Of a stretch of DNA of 58,078 bases, positions 1 through 10,096 are shown piece after piece. How positions within the stretch are numbered: position 1 is the first letter of the stretch; each line of letters opens with the position of its first letter. The translations under genes and the position numbers were made by a program. The stretch spans positions 1 to 58,078 of the forward strand of contig CAMWQM010000010.1 of assembly GCA_947176375.1 (NCBI GenBank). Reading direction: 5' to 3'. The notes under the pieces were generated by a model. It ran no database searches. It was not told the DNA's origin and was given only the letters and a program-made list of their open reading frames with translations. This DNA is from an uncultured Helicobacteraceae bacterium (lineage in GTDB: Bacteria; Campylobacterota; Campylobacteria; Campylobacterales; Helicobacteraceae).

Positions 1-76
1 GGGGGAAGAGGTTTAATTTTAAAATTATTTAAATATAATTCTAAATATTTATGATAAAAAAATTATAAATATAAAG

Positions 77-826
77 GTGCTGAATATAAAATTTATAAAA
101 ATTTATTTAGTTTTTTTGATTTGTTCTACTTTTGTGTGTGGCGAAGATAGTATAAATACACAAGATTTACTTAAAAAAGCTACGATTTATGAACCAACAA
201 GCAGAGGCGGATATTTAGGTTTAAGCTCTGGAATAGTAATAGTTTCATCATTAGTTGTGGCTGGAGTGCTATTTGTTGTGCCAGAGAGTGTTTCTAAATG
301 GAATCGAGATGAGATGAAAAACCTTTTTAAAAATTATAGAAAAAAGGTTAGCAGTGGTCCTGTGGTAGATAATGATGAGCTTTGGTTAAATTATATTGCA
401 CATCCATATATTGGAGCTTTATACTATCTTCAACCTAGAATGGCAGGATTTAGCTGGGCTGAATCTGCTTTATTTTCATTTGGAGCATCGACATTTTTCT
501 GGGAATACGGGATAGAGGGATTTGCTGAGATTCCATCGTGGCAAGATATTATAATCACTCCTGCTATTGGCTCACTTCTAGGTGAGGGATTTTATCGACT
601 TATTTATTATATTCAATCAAATGATAATGAATTATTTGGTTCGTGGTGGCTTGGCAAGATTGTAGTGTGGCTTTTAGACCCACTTGGGAATCTGATTTAT
701 AGCACTGGATTTGGTGAGTTATTTGGAATCTATAATAAAAATGAATTAAATAAAAAAGGCTTTATATCAACACCGATTCTACCTACAAAAGATGGATTGC
801 AAATAAGCTTTATTTATAGATTCTAG
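77..826 (+). CDS. DUF3943 domain protein, probably envelope-associated
   Basis: The 249-residue protein has a hydrophobic N-terminus (residues 4-22) that looks like a signal peptide. A second hydrophobic stretch covers about residues 50-68. The central block with HPYIGALYY and the later aromatic- and glycine-rich segments resemble the DUF3943 family, whose function is unknown. The C-terminus ends in aromatic Phe (SFIYRF), as in many outer-membrane proteins, so an outer-membrane location is possible but inferred. The start is GTG at 77; a purine-rich AAAGG runs directly into it, which is unusually close, so the true start is uncertain. It converges with the acyltransferase gene downstream, and the gap between them carries a dispersed repeat. 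Confidence 0.6.
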   Translation: MLNIKFIKIYLVFLICSTFVCGEDSINTQDLLKKATIYEPTSRGGYLGLSSGIVIVSSLVVAGVLFVVPESVSKWNRDEMKNLFKNYRKKVSSGPVVDNDELWLNYIAHPYIGALYYLQPRMAGFSWAESALFSFGASTFFWEYGIEGFAEIPSWQDIIITPAIGSLLGEGFYRLIYYIQSNDNELFGSWWLGKIVVWLLDPLGNLIYSTGFGELFGIYNKNELNKKGFISTPILPTKDGLQISFIYRF

Positions 827-906
827 AATCTAAATTTGATTTTCTCTTTTATTTTATACAATTTAGTTTTCTAAAATCTCTAAAAATATTGTAGTATGTG
901 GAATCT
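821..906. repeat. Dispersed intergenic repeat, copy 1 (86 bp)
   Basis: These 86 bases recur at 55671-55756 with a single mismatch. The unit begins with TTCTAGAATCTAAA and ends with TATGTGGAATCT. It starts just inside the 3' end of the DUF3943 gene and lies between two convergent genes. It has no open frame of useful length and could be a transcription-termination or mobile miniature element. Confidence 0.8.
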
Positions 907-930
907 AATTAAACTAAATAATTTTAGATT

Positions 931-1563
931 CTAATCTTTATAGCTTGCTAGCATTTTTTTATAAATCATTTCTTTCGCATCATTAAAAGGGATAGTTTTA
1001 TCCACCTTAAAAGGTTTTAGAGCGTAATAATGAATAGTGCCAAATGGCTTTGGAATCCTAAATTTATCCCAAGTTTTTAGCTCCCAAAACTTAGTAGATT
1101 CTGTTCTAACCACAACAATATTACTATTTGCTTTTTGGCTCATAGCTACGATTCCATCTGCTATGCTATGATAAGGTCCCTTTGGTCCATCTGGTGTAAT
1201 AGCAACATCAGAGCCATTTTTTAGCCTATTTATCGCTTGCAACAAAGCCTTTAGTCCATCTTTTGAGCTTGAGCCTCGAATCGTGTTAAATCCAAAGTAT
1301 CCATAGAGATTCACCATTAATTCGCCATCAAAATGATTGCTAGAAATTACAAAGATATTTCGTTTTTTCCTCATTTTTCTATATAAAAATGGTAACATTA
1401 AAAGTTCTCCGTGCCAAAAGGCAAGAATTGCATTTGGATCTTTTGCCTCTTTGTGTATGTGAAATTTATTTCTGCTAAAAAAATACAGCACCCACAGCAA
1501 ACACCATATAATCCTAGGGGCAAAAAATAATATAATTTTTCTTTTTGTTTCTCTTTTAAGCAT
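931..1563 (-). CDS. DUF374 / lysophospholipid acyltransferase family protein
   Basis: This 210-residue protein belongs to the DUF374 family, related to LpxL-type acyltransferases. It probably moves an acyl chain onto a lipid at the inner membrane; the exact substrate is unknown. A membrane segment covers about residues 9-29. The FWHGEL motif (49-54) carries the catalytic-type His, followed by SSNHFDGE (74-81), RGSSSKDG (96-103) and TPDGPKGP (123-130), the usual family landmarks. Its start overlaps the end of miaB by 8 bases, so the two are probably translated from one message. The order HP0268-like gene, miaB, acyltransferase matches H. pylori HP0268-HP0270. Confidence 0.85.
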   Translation of the reverse strand: MLKRETKRKIILFFAPRIIWCLLWVLYFFSRNKFHIHKEAKDPNAILAFWHGELLMLPFLYRKMRKKRNIFVISSNHFDGELMVNLYGYFGFNTIRGSSSKDGLKALLQAINRLKNGSDVAITPDGPKGPYHSIADGIVAMSQKANSNIVVVRTESTKFWELKTWDKFRIPKPFGTIHYYALKPFKVDKTIPFNDAKEMIYKKMLASYKD

Positions 1564-2863
1564 TTTGTGCTAACTCGCCAAATAGGCTTCCATTTCTATT
1601 TTTTGTAATTTTGATTTTATAGATTTCACCAACATTTAATGCTATATTATTATCAATTTTTATTAACCTTCCATTATCGCTTCTACCTTCAGCTAGGGAA
1701 TTATCAACATTTTCAATCATAACATTATGGATATTTCCTATTTCTAGTTTTGCCTTGTTTATTAAAATTTGCTTATGAAGATTTTGTAAAATCTCAAGCC
1801 TGTGTGCGCTAATTCTAGAATCTAGCTCTTTTAGATTTGCAGCCTGTGTGCCATTTCGTGGAGAAAATACGAAACTATAAATCGTATCAAATTCCACTTC
1901 TTTCACTACCTCAAGCGTATCATAAAAATCACTTTCCTCTTCTGTCGGGAATCCTATAATAATGTCCGTACCAATGCCAACATTTGGCACAAGACTTTTT
2001 ATTTTGTTCACTCTATTTAAAAACCACTCTTTGCTATATCCTCTTTTCATATCCTTTAGCACTTTGCTTGATCCACTTTGAAGCGGAATATGAATGTATT
2101 TTGAAATTTTAGGATTATTAGCAAATTCTTCTATGAATTCATCGTCCATATGAAGTGGATGCGGAGAGACAAACTTTATTCGCTCTATGCCATCAATTTT
2201 ACTAATTTCTTGCAATAGATTTGTAAAATTAACTTTTTTATGTGGGGAGGAGAATTTAGCCCCATAATTATTCACATTTTGCCCTAACAAAATCACTTCT
2301 TTTGCTCCGCTCTCTACCTTTAGCCTTGCTTCTTTTAATATCAAATCAAGTGGGATTGAAATTTCCTTTCCACGCGTATTTGGCACGATACAATAGGTGC
2401 ATTTTTTATCACAACCTATCGAAATATTTAGCAAAGCTCGAAAATTAGAATCCTTACTTACATAAAATTCATAATTGCTCTCATCGTAATCTATTTCAAT
2501 TTCTACTGCTTTTGGTTTATGAATGATTTGTGAGATTTTAGAAACATTTCTAGCTCCAAGCACAAAATCCACACTAGGAGCTTTTTTAATAATCTCCTCT
2601 CCTAGCGCACTTGCAGTGCAGCCACAGATTCCAATCTTTGCATCTTTTTTCTTAATATTTGAGTAGTTTCCAATTTCACTAAAAAGCTTTTTTTCTGGCT
2701 TTTCACGCACAGAGCATGTATTTATTATGATTAAATCTGCCTCTTTTACATTATTTGTTAGAGAGTAATTTTCTTTCTCTTTTAATTCTTCTATAATATG
2801 GTCGCTATCGCGCGAATTCATCGCACAACCAAAAGTTTTTATAAATAATTTTTTTTCTAGCAT
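1556..2863 (-). CDS. miaB: tRNA-2-methylthio-N6-dimethylallyladenosine synthase MiaB
   Basis: MiaB is a radical-SAM enzyme that adds a methylthio group to i6A37 of tRNAs reading UNN codons. The 435-residue length is normal. The N-terminal UPF0004 domain starts with KTFGCAMNSRDSD and holds conserved Cys residues (also NTCSVREKP and GCTAS). The radical-SAM triad is in GCDKKCTYCIVPNTRGKE, around residues 150-167. A C-terminal TRAM-like part follows. SAM-binding and substrate motifs such as LLGQNVNNYG, HPLHMDDEF and IPLQSGSSKVL are present. It follows the HP0268-like gene directly (a single-base junction) and overlaps the acyltransferase gene. A second, MtaB-type methylthiotransferase lies at 22458. 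Confidence 0.95.
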   Translation of the reverse strand: MLEKKLFIKTFGCAMNSRDSDHIIEELKEKENYSLTNNVKEADLIIINTCSVREKPEKKLFSEIGNYSNIKKKDAKIGICGCTASALGEEIIKKAPSVDFVLGARNVSKISQIIHKPKAVEIEIDYDESNYEFYVSKDSNFRALLNISIGCDKKCTYCIVPNTRGKEISIPLDLILKEARLKVESGAKEVILLGQNVNNYGAKFSSPHKKVNFTNLLQEISKIDGIERIKFVSPHPLHMDDEFIEEFANNPKISKYIHIPLQSGSSKVLKDMKRGYSKEWFLNRVNKIKSLVPNVGIGTDIIIGFPTEEESDFYDTLEVVKEVEFDTIYSFVFSPRNGTQAANLKELDSRISAHRLEILQNLHKQILINKAKLEIGNIHNVMIENVDNSLAEGRSDNGRLIKIDNNIALNVGEIYKIKITKNRNGSLFGELAQNA

Positions 2864-3111
2864 TAGTAATTTATGATATGCAATTCATATAAAAAGCTAT
2901 CTTTATCTGAACTATAATGCAACTCATTCCAATACACTGATTTAGAGCTTTTTTCCAGACTTGCTTGTAATTTTTGAATATCTTTGAGAGAATTTTCTTT
3001 ATCCAAATAAAATGTAGTGCTACCTTTTTCCTTAACTTGTTTTTGTATTTCATCTAGCGAAATTATTTTTTGTTTATCATTTAAATCTTTTTTTGCTAAT
3101 TTAAAATTCAT
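2863..3111 (-). CDS. HP0268-like Smr-type nicking endonuclease/RNase
   Basis: This 82-residue protein resembles H. pylori HP0268, a small Smr-like protein reported to nick DNA and cut RNA at purines. The match is clearest at the C-terminus (FLYELHIIN) and in the STTFYLDKENSLKD region. Its place directly upstream of miaB is the same as in H. pylori. A very good ribosome site (AGGAGG, near 3120) precedes the ATG. It is the first gene of the miaB transcription unit, and its stop meets the miaB start. The biological role is not settled. The assignment rests on remembered sequence similarity plus gene order. Confidence 0.8.
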   Translation of the reverse strand: MNFKLAKKDLNDKQKIISLDEIQKQVKEKGSTTFYLDKENSLKDIQKLQASLEKSSKSVYWNELHYSSDKDSFLYELHIINY

Positions 3112-3181
3112 TTTTATCCTCCTAAAAATTTAATTAAATTGCGAATTCTATCAAAAATACTCTAAATTTTTAAGTCTAATT

Positions 3182-3190
3182 TGCTATAAT
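3182..3190 (+). promoter_or_regulatory. Extended -10 promoter for nusA
   Basis: TGCTATAAT forms an extended -10 element. It would start transcription near 3197, about 30 bases before the nusA start. No clear -35 is seen, as is common for the vegetative sigma factor of this group. Confidence 0.6.
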
Positions 3191-3228
3191 CCCAAACATT
3201 TTTTAGCTTCAAATTTTAAGGAAAAATC

Positions 3229-4386
3229 TTGGATAAAATTTTAGATATTATAGAAATAATTGCTTATGAGAAAGGTTTGCAAATTGACATTGTGCAAAAT
3301 ATCATAAAAGATGAAATACTAAAACTTGCAAAAAATAATATAGATGAAAATAAAAATTTTGTTGTGGAATTTAATAAAAAAGAAAAAACTATCAAGCTTT
3401 TCTATAAAATCAAAGTAATTAGTGATGATGAAGCGATTGAAGAACAAGATAAAGAAAAATTTATCCATATAAGTAAGGCTAGTGAAATTAGCACAAATCC
3501 TTTAAGTATAGACGATGAAATACTTTTTGAGATAAATATTGATGAAATAGGCTTTAATCGTAGTGCAATTAGTAATCTATTAAAAGACATTGAAGACAAT
3601 ATTGAAAAAAACATTGAAAATCAAATTTTTGATAATCTAAAAAATAGCATTGGAAAAATCGTAAATGGAATAGTCGTCTATGTAGATAAAAAAAGTGGTG
3701 ATAGCATATTAGAAATAGATTCTATTCGCTCAAAACTTCCGCGTAAAAATAGAATCAAAGGCGAGAGTTTTGAGATAGGACAAAGTGTGCCTTGTATCTT
3801 AAAAAATATTTATATTGATAAAAAATATGGGATACAAATTGAATTAAGCAGGACTACCCCGAAATTTTTAGAAGAACTCCTAAAACTAGAAGTGCCAGAA
3901 ATTAGCGATGGTGAAGTAGATATTATAAAATGCTCTAGAATTCCAGGAGTAAGAGCAAAAGTCGCTGTGCAATCAAATACAAATAGAGTCGATGCAGTTG
4001 GTGCGACCGTTGGAATTAAAGGCGTAAGAATAAATGCAGTTAGTAAAAAAATTTGTGGAGAGAGCGTTGATTGTATAGAGTTTTCAGATGTATTAGAGAA
4101 ATTTATTACAAATGCCCTATCTCCTGCAAAAATTACAAATGTAAAAGTAAATAATGAGACCAACAAAGCAATTATTTCAATTTATAGTGACCAAAAGCCA
4201 AAAGTAATAGGCAAAGATGGTGTAAATATCCGCCTTGCTTCTATGCTCATTGGGCTTGATTTAGAAATTAATGATTTAGGAATAGACCCTAATCTTGAAG
4301 TAAAAGTTGATAATATTGAAAATAGTGAAAAAGTAATTAATAAAGAAAGTAGCAAGGATTTATTTAACTCTCTATTTAAGGAATAA
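3229..4386 (+). CDS. nusA: Transcription termination/antitermination factor NusA
   Basis: NusA binds RNA polymerase and nascent RNA and controls pausing, termination and antitermination. The 385-residue protein has the N-terminal polymerase-binding domain (about 1-125), an S1 domain (about 130-200) and two KH domains. The first KH domain includes IPGVRAKVAVQS and GIKGVRINAVSKK; the second includes KPKVIGKDGVNIRLAS. The C-terminal acidic repeats of E. coli NusA are absent, as is usual here. The start is TTG, supported by AAGGA six bases upstream. It is transcribed divergently from the miaB unit and converges on ligA. Confidence 0.95.
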   Translation: MDKILDIIEIIAYEKGLQIDIVQNIIKDEILKLAKNNIDENKNFVVEFNKKEKTIKLFYKIKVISDDEAIEEQDKEKFIHISKASEISTNPLSIDDEILFEINIDEIGFNRSAISNLLKDIEDNIEKNIENQIFDNLKNSIGKIVNGIVVYVDKKSGDSILEIDSIRSKLPRKNRIKGESFEIGQSVPCILKNIYIDKKYGIQIELSRTTPKFLEELLKLEVPEISDGEVDIIKCSRIPGVRAKVAVQSNTNRVDAVGATVGIKGVRINAVSKKICGESVDCIEFSDVLEKFITNALSPAKITNVKVNNETNKAIISIYSDQKPKVIGKDGVNIRLASMLIGLDLEINDLGIDPNLEVKVDNIENSEKVINKESSKDLFNSLFKE

Positions 4387-4729
4387 AATTATTTTTAAAA
4401 AAGAAATGTTTTGAGAAACTAAATTTAAGAATTCTTTTTGAAATCAAACTAAATGCTATAGAATCTTAAATAAAATTATCTCGAATAATTTAAGATTCTA
4501 AAAAATACTTCACATTCAACTATTTCTCTAATCATAGAATCTAAATTAGTCAAAATGCTTAAAATTGTGGAATTTCATTCTTAAATACAAATCGATAATA
4601 TTTAAGTTTTAGAATCTAAAATTGTTTTGTTAGAACTGCTATTTAGATTCTACAAAAAACTTAAAATGCTTTCTAAAATCTATAAATAATGATTTTATTA
4701 GTATTTTTTAGACTTTATACAAATTCCAT
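4387..4729. other. Convergent intergenic region, motif-rich, no gene
   Basis: No coding frame is supported in these 343 bases between nusA and ligA. The stretch is very AT-rich and holds five copies of AGATTCT or AGAATCT, far above chance. It also contains one copy of a dispersed repeat (4566-4620). Confidence 0.7.
4566..4620. repeat. Dispersed intergenic repeat, second-half copy (55 bp)
   Basis: This segment matches 55747-55802 with three mismatches and one single-base indel. It runs from TGTGG to TTTTAGAATCTAAA. Like the other copies it sits between two convergent genes. Confidence 0.75.
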
Positions 4730-6685
4730 TTACGCATTAATTAATTCATTTAGCTCATTTTCATTTAATGTTTTGATATTTAGCTCCTTTGCTTTCTCTA
4801 GCTTGCTTCCGGCATTTTCTCCATAAACTAGCATTGTAGTTTTTTTGCTCACACTTGAGGAAATAGTTGCTCCTAGAGCTTCCAAATCCTTTGCTATTAA
4901 ATCTCTACTTTTGCTCATAGTGCCTGTTAAAACTATGATTTCACCTTTTAATTTTGTATCGGCTAGGTTTTCTTTAATGTATGGCTTTATGATTTCTAGC
5001 AAATCTTTTATTAGATTCTTATTTGTTTGCATAAATAGCACTAAAGATTTAGCCATTTCATCGCCTATACCATCGATATTTATTAAATCGCTAAATTCTA
5101 TTTCAAAGATTTTAAACCCAAGAAGTGAGACTAGCTTTTTGCTTGTCCCTTCGCCTATATGCTCGATTCCAAGAGCATTGATAAATCGCCATAGCTCTAT
5201 ATTTTTGCTCTCTTCAATGGATTGCAATAAATTAGTAATTTTTTTATCACCAAATCCCTCTTTTCCATCCAAATCCTCATATTTTATATGATAAATATCT
5301 AAAATATTATTAATTAAATTGTTTTCAAATAGAAACTCTATGATTTTATCGCCAAGTCCTGCAATATTCATTGCATTTTTAGAACAAAAATGGATTAATG
5401 AGTTTATAAGCCTTTTTTTGCAGTTTAGATTCTGGCATTTGATTAAAATATTTTCTACTAATAGCTCACTTTGGCATTCTGGGCAGAACTTTGGTTTTTG
5501 TATAATCTTTTCATTCCCATTTCTTAATTCTTTTATCGGCTTTATAATCTTTGGAATTACATCTCCACTACGGATAATTAGCACTATATCATTTATCCTA
5601 ATATCTTTTTTTTCTATTTCATCAAAATTATGCAAAGTCGCTCTGCTTACCATAGCACCTTCTATATTTACCTTTTCTAGCTCTGCTACAGGTGTTATCA
5701 CCCCGCTTCGTCCTATTTGGTAGCTTACATCTAAGATTCTAGTTTGTTTTTCAATAGCTGGGAATTTATAGGCGACTGCGAAACGAGGATTTTTAATAGT
5801 GTAGCCAAGTAGATTTTGATAGTCCAAATTATCTACTCTAATAACCATTCCATCAAGCATGATAGGAAATGTATGTCGGAGCGAAACTAATTTTTGATAA
5901 AAGGCTTCAATCTCCTCTATTGTGCTACAAATTGCGCTTAATTGTGTATCAATAAAGCCAAAATTTTTAATATTTATTAGTCTTTGTGAAAAGCTAGAAT
6001 CTTGCATTTGATTGTATCCAAAGCCCCACGGGATAAATTTAAGTTTCCTTTGTTTTGTGATATTTGAATCTAGTTGCCTTAAGCTTCCAGCAGCTGCATT
6101 TCTAGGATTTGCAAAAATACTTTCATTGTTTTCTAATCGCCTTTGATTTAGCACTTCAAAATCATCTCTATTTATCACCACTTCACCACGAATTTCAATT
6201 CTTTCTTTGTAAGGGATTTCAAGCGGGATTGAATATATAGCCTTTGCATTGTGTAAAATCATTTCTCCAACATTTCCATCACCCCTTGTGGCTGCATTGA
6301 TTAAACTTCCATTTTCATAAAGTAAATTTAGACTAGCTCCATCAAATTTTGCATCACACATAAAGACTACATTGCTAGAAGCCACATTTTTATAGATTCT
6401 TTTCACCCAAATCTCTAGCTCTTCTAGGCTAAAAATATCTTCTAAACTCCACATTCGCTCAATATGTGTGCTTTTAGCGAATCCATCTAGAATCTCCCCA
6501 CCAACCCTTTGTGTTGGTGAGGTGGAATTTATTTTATCTTTATTTTCGTTTTCAAATTTCAATACCTCATTATATATTTTATCATACTCATCGTCGCTTG
6601 CTATCGGTTCATCTAACACATAATAATGATGTGCCATTTTTTTTAGAATTTCAATTTTCTTTAAGTAAGTTGCATAATCAATCAT
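4730..6685 (-). CDS. ligA: NAD-dependent DNA ligase LigA
   Basis: LigA seals nicks in replication and repair using NAD+. The 651-residue protein has the Ia domain with YYVLDEP and DDEYD near the N-terminus. The adenylation domain follows, with the nucleotide-accepting lysine in AKFDG (K113). After the OB domain there is a four-Cys zinc finger (CPECQ...CQNLNC), helix-hairpin-helix repeats (GLGDKI, GFGDKKI, GIEHIGEGT, GIGDEMAKS) and a C-terminal BRCT domain. In H. pylori ligA is followed by cheV, but there the genes may share direction; here ligA and cheV diverge. The length is typical of the family. Confidence 0.97.
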   Translation of the reverse strand: MIDYATYLKKIEILKKMAHHYYVLDEPIASDDEYDKIYNEVLKFENENKDKINSTSPTQRVGGEILDGFAKSTHIERMWSLEDIFSLEELEIWVKRIYKNVASSNVVFMCDAKFDGASLNLLYENGSLINAATRGDGNVGEMILHNAKAIYSIPLEIPYKERIEIRGEVVINRDDFEVLNQRRLENNESIFANPRNAAAGSLRQLDSNITKQRKLKFIPWGFGYNQMQDSSFSQRLINIKNFGFIDTQLSAICSTIEEIEAFYQKLVSLRHTFPIMLDGMVIRVDNLDYQNLLGYTIKNPRFAVAYKFPAIEKQTRILDVSYQIGRSGVITPVAELEKVNIEGAMVSRATLHNFDEIEKKDIRINDIVLIIRSGDVIPKIIKPIKELRNGNEKIIQKPKFCPECQSELLVENILIKCQNLNCKKRLINSLIHFCSKNAMNIAGLGDKIIEFLFENNLINNILDIYHIKYEDLDGKEGFGDKKITNLLQSIEESKNIELWRFINALGIEHIGEGTSKKLVSLLGFKIFEIEFSDLINIDGIGDEMAKSLVLFMQTNKNLIKDLLEIIKPYIKENLADTKLKGEIIVLTGTMSKSRDLIAKDLEALGATISSSVSKKTTMLVYGENAGSKLEKAKELNIKTLNENELNELINA

Positions 6686-6725
6686 TTTTACTCTCTTTTT
6701 TCTAAAAATTTAAAGTTATAAATTA

Positions 6726-6731
6726 TATAAT
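6726..6731 (+). promoter_or_regulatory. Candidate -10 element for cheV
   Basis: A perfect TATAAT lies 32 bases before the cheV start, inside the ligA-cheV divergent gap. The -35 is not recognisable. Confidence is modest because the gap is nearly all A and T. Confidence 0.4.
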
Positions 6732-6763
6732 ACTAAAATTTTTTACAAAAATAAGGAAACAAA

Positions 6764-7726
6764 TTGCTAAAAAATATAGTTAAATCAACAGAATTACATT
6801 TGATGAATGAAGTGCAATTTTTATGCTTTTTACTAGAAGAAGACGGCGAATTATATGCTACAAATGTCTTTAAAGTGCGTGAAGTTGTGCATTATACAGA
6901 TGTTTTAACAAGAACAGAGGGTGAAGATAACGATGTAGTGCTTGGATTTATTGATATGAGGGGAGAATCTATACCATTGCTAGATTTACGCAGATGGCTT
7001 TATTTTAACCCAGAAAATATGATTAATAATCTAAATGAATTTTCAATAAATTCTGATAAATATTTAATTATGATTTGTGATTTTAGCGGATACACAGTTG
7101 GGCTTAGGATTCATTCTGTAAAGCGAATTATAGAGAGAAGCTGGGATGAGGTTGTTACGGGCACTGAATATGGATTCCAAAAAAATGGCAAAGTGGTAGC
7201 TACAACCAAATTTGATGATGGAAAAATTGTTCAAGTGCTTGATGTAGAAAAAATGTTAAGCGAATTATTCCCTTCTATTAGCGACCCCGAATCGCTCAAT
7301 CTTCAAACTTTAGAAAAAATTGATAGTGATAAAATCATCCTTTTGGCTGAAGATAGCAAATCTATTACAAAATCAATGCAAATTATTTTAGAAAAATTAG
7401 GACTTAGATATTATACTTTTCAAAATGGAAAAGAGCTTTTAAATTATCTTCACACAGGCAGAGATATAGATGAAGTAGGGGCTATAATCACAGATTTGGA
7501 AATGCCTATTGTATCAGGTTTTGAAGTGCTAAAACAGGTTAAAAATAATAATGACTTAAAGCATATTCCTGTGATTGTGAATACATCTATGAGTAGCGAA
7601 TCTAATATTTCTTTGGCAAAATCTCTGAATGCTAATGCTTTTCTTACAAAGCTCAAACCTGCGGAATTAGAGTATGAATTACGAAAAGTGTTAGATAAAT
7701 CAAATATAAATAATGTTACAATTTAG
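6764..7726 (+). CDS. cheV: Chemotaxis coupling protein CheV
   Basis: CheV couples chemoreceptors to CheA and is itself tuned by phosphorylation. The 320-residue protein has a CheW-like domain (about 15-170, with GFIDMRGESIPLLDL) and a receiver domain (about 190-312). The receiver has the acidic pair E196-D197, the phospho-accepting D244 in ITDLEMP, and the later conserved Thr (VNTSMS) and Lys (FLTKLKP). The start is TTG with AAGGA six bases upstream. It matches the H. pylori paralogue next to ligA and aspS (HP0616). It is probably cotranscribed with aspS, which begins 25 bases later. Confidence 0.93.
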   Translation: MLKNIVKSTELHLMNEVQFLCFLLEEDGELYATNVFKVREVVHYTDVLTRTEGEDNDVVLGFIDMRGESIPLLDLRRWLYFNPENMINNLNEFSINSDKYLIMICDFSGYTVGLRIHSVKRIIERSWDEVVTGTEYGFQKNGKVVATTKFDDGKIVQVLDVEKMLSELFPSISDPESLNLQTLEKIDSDKIILLAEDSKSITKSMQIILEKLGLRYYTFQNGKELLNYLHTGRDIDEVGAIITDLEMPIVSGFEVLKQVKNNNDLKHIPVIVNTSMSSESNISLAKSLNANAFLTKLKPAELEYELRKVLDKSNINNVTI

Positions 7727-7751
7727 AAAATCAATTTAATATGGGAATAGA

Positions 7752-9518
7752 ATGTTAAGAACACACTTATGTAGCGAACTAAATGAAAATGATATAGCAA
7801 AAGAAGTCCAATTATGCGGATGGTGTAATACTTATAGAGATCACGGAGGAGTAATTTTTATAGATTTGAGAGATAAAAGTGGTATTATCCAGCTAGTTTG
7901 CGACCCAAATTCTAGTGCGTATAATAATGCAAGTATGGTTAGAGATGAATATGTTTTAATTGCAAAAGGTAGGATTCGAGCTAGAGGTGATGGGCTAGAA
8001 AATCCAAAGCTAAAAACCGGGAAAATTGAAGTTGTGCTAGATTCTTTAGTGGTAGAAAATAAGAGCCGAACTCCACCTATTACAATAGGTGATGAGAATA
8101 CAAACGAGGAGCTAAAGCTAAAATATCGCTATTTGGATTTAAGGACGCCTAAAGCCTATGAAGTTTTTAAAACTAGAAGTTCTATTGCAATTGAGGTGCG
8201 CAACTCTCTAAATAGAATGGGATTTTTAGAGGTTGAAACGCCAATACTTACGAGTGCTACGCCAGAGGGTGCAAGGGATTATCTAGTGCCAAGCAGAATC
8301 TATAATGGTGAGTTTTTTGCTCTACCTCAAAGTCCTCAGTTATTTAAGCAATTATTAATGGTAAGTGGGTTTGATAGATATTTTCAAATTGCAAAATGTT
8401 TTAGAGATGAGGATTTGAGAGCAGATAGACAGCCTGAATTTACACAAATTGATGTTGAGATGAGCTTTTGTAATCAAGATGATGTGATGGAAGTAGGCGA
8501 GAGACTCTTAAAAGATGTGTTTAAAATATGTGGCTATGATATACAAACGCCTTTTATGCGTATGACTTATAGTGATGCGATGGAAAAATATGGTAGTGAT
8601 AAGCCTGATTTGAGATTTGAGATTCCACTTTGCGATGTGGGTGAATATTTTGTCGAATCTAGAAATGAGATTTTTAAAAATATCGCAAGTGATTTAAATG
8701 CAAATCGTTTTAAAGCCTTAAAAATACCAAATGGAGATAATTTTTTTACAAGGAAAACACTAGGTGAATGTGAGGATTTTGTCCGAAAATTTGGTGCAAA
8801 AGGATTAGCATATATTCAAGTAAAAGATAATAATGGAGAGATTGAATTAAAAGGACCGATAGTAAAATTTATTCCTGAAAATAAAATAGCTGAATTTAGC
8901 AAAAAGCTAGATTTGAGAGTTGGAGATTTAGTATTTTTTGGTGCTGGTGAAAAGAGCGTAGTTTGGGATTATATGGGGAGATTAAGGTTAAAAGTAGCAA
9001 GAGATATGAATCTAATAGATGATAATAAATTTAGTTTCCTCTGGGTTGTGGATTTTCCTATGTTTGAATTTAGTGAAAATAGGCTAAAAGCACTTCATCA
9101 TCCATTTACAATGCCAAATAATATCGATGAAAGAGACCCATTAAAAATTACTTCTATTGCCTATGATGTAGTGTTAAATGGAATTGAGCTTGGTGGTGGA
9201 AGTATTAGAATCCACAAAGATGAAATTCAAAAGAAAGTATTCAATCTGCTTGGCATAGATGAAAATGAGGCAAAAGAAAAATTTGGATTCTTATTAGAAG
9301 CATTAAGCTTTGGAGCACCACCACACGGAGGATTTGCTATGGGGCTTGATAGGCTTGTAATGTTAATAACAAAGCAAAATAGCATTAGAGATGTAATCGC
9401 ATTCCCAAAAACCCAAAAAGCAACTTGTTTGTTAACAAATGCTCCTAATATAGTTAGTAGTGAGCAATTAAAGGAGCTTGGAATCTCTATAAAAAATAGA
9501 ATTAAGGAGAATAAATGA
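7752..9518 (+). CDS. aspS: Aspartyl-tRNA synthetase (probably non-discriminating)
   Basis: AspRS charges tRNA-Asp. In Helicobacter it is known to be non-discriminating and also loads Asp on tRNA-Asn for conversion by GatCAB; that property is inferred here from the family. The 588-residue protein has the N-terminal OB anticodon domain ([21 protein letters not shown]), class II motif 2 ([18 protein letters not shown]), the bacterial GAD insertion, and motif 3 ([13 protein letters not shown]). Its stop codon overlaps the adk start by four bases (ATGA), so translation of the two is probably coupled. Confidence 0.97.
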   Translation: MLRTHLCSELNENDIAKEVQLCGWCNTYRDHGGVIFIDLRDKSGIIQLVCDPNSSAYNNASMVRDEYVLIAKGRIRARGDGLENPKLKTGKIEVVLDSLVVENKSRTPPITIGDENTNEELKLKYRYLDLRTPKAYEVFKTRSSIAIEVRNSLNRMGFLEVETPILTSATPEGARDYLVPSRIYNGEFFALPQSPQLFKQLLMVSGFDRYFQIAKCFRDEDLRADRQPEFTQIDVEMSFCNQDDVMEVGERLLKDVFKICGYDIQTPFMRMTYSDAMEKYGSDKPDLRFEIPLCDVGEYFVESRNEIFKNIASDLNANRFKALKIPNGDNFFTRKTLGECEDFVRKFGAKGLAYIQVKDNNGEIELKGPIVKFIPENKIAEFSKKLDLRVGDLVFFGAGEKSVVWDYMGRLRLKVARDMNLIDDNKFSFLWVVDFPMFEFSENRLKALHHPFTMPNNIDERDPLKITSIAYDVVLNGIELGGGSIRIHKDEIQKKVFNLLGIDENEAKEKFGFLLEALSFGAPPHGGFAMGLDRLVMLITKQNSIRDVIAFPKTQKATCLLTNAPNIVSSEQLKELGISIKNRIKENK

Positions 9519-10087
9519 AAAAGTTATTTTTAATTATTGGGGCACCCGGAAGCGGTAAGACAACTGATGCACAAAATATTGCTATGAAAAATTGCGATAC
9601 TATAGCACATTATTCAACAGGGGATTTATTGCGAGATGAAGTAGCAAGGGAAAGTGAGCTTGGTAAAATAATAGATACATATATTTCAAAAGGGAATCTT
9701 GTTCCACTTGAAATTGTTGTGAATACGATTTTATCTGCTCTAAAACATTCGCCAAAGGATATTGTTTTAATTGATGGTTATCCTAGGAGTGTGGAGCAAA
9801 TGGAAGCTTTGGATTCTGTGCTAAAAAAGCAAGATGAAGTAAAATTAGTAAGCGTTATTGAAGTGGAAGTTAGCGAAGAAGTCGCAAGAGATAGGGTGCT
9901 AGGTAGGGCTAGAGGTAGTGATGATAATAGCGAAGTTTTTAAAAATCGGATGAATGTATATCTAGAGCCACTCAAAGCAATACAGAAGTTTTATAGCAAT
10001 ATTAATATTTTACAAAAAATTAATGGTGAGCGAAGTATTGAAGAGATTGTAGATGAAATGGAATCTTTTATAAAAAGTAAAATTTAA
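9515..10087 (+). CDS. adk: Adenylate kinase
   Basis: Adk interconverts ATP plus AMP and two ADP. The 190-residue protein is the short form without a zinc-binding LID. The P-loop is GAPGSGKT (residues 8-15). AMP-binding residues lie in [11 protein letters not shown], and the LIDGYPRS motif follows. The short LID region includes GRARGSDDN. The gene overlaps aspS and is followed 9 bases later by ppa, the same order as HP0617-HP0618-HP0620 apart from one intervening gene. Confidence 0.96.
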   Translation: MKKLFLIIGAPGSGKTTDAQNIAMKNCDTIAHYSTGDLLRDEVARESELGKIIDTYISKGNLVPLEIVVNTILSALKHSPKDIVLIDGYPRSVEQMEALDSVLKKQDEVKLVSVIEVEVSEEVARDRVLGRARGSDDNSEVFKNRMNVYLEPLKAIQKFYSNINILQKINGERSIEEIVDEMESFIKSKI

Positions 10088-10096
10088 GGAGAAAAA

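Noticed and set aside
3402-3614. Opposite-strand open frames inside nusA and many other genes
   Set aside because: They lie antisense to clear family genes and have no ribosome sites or similarity of their own.
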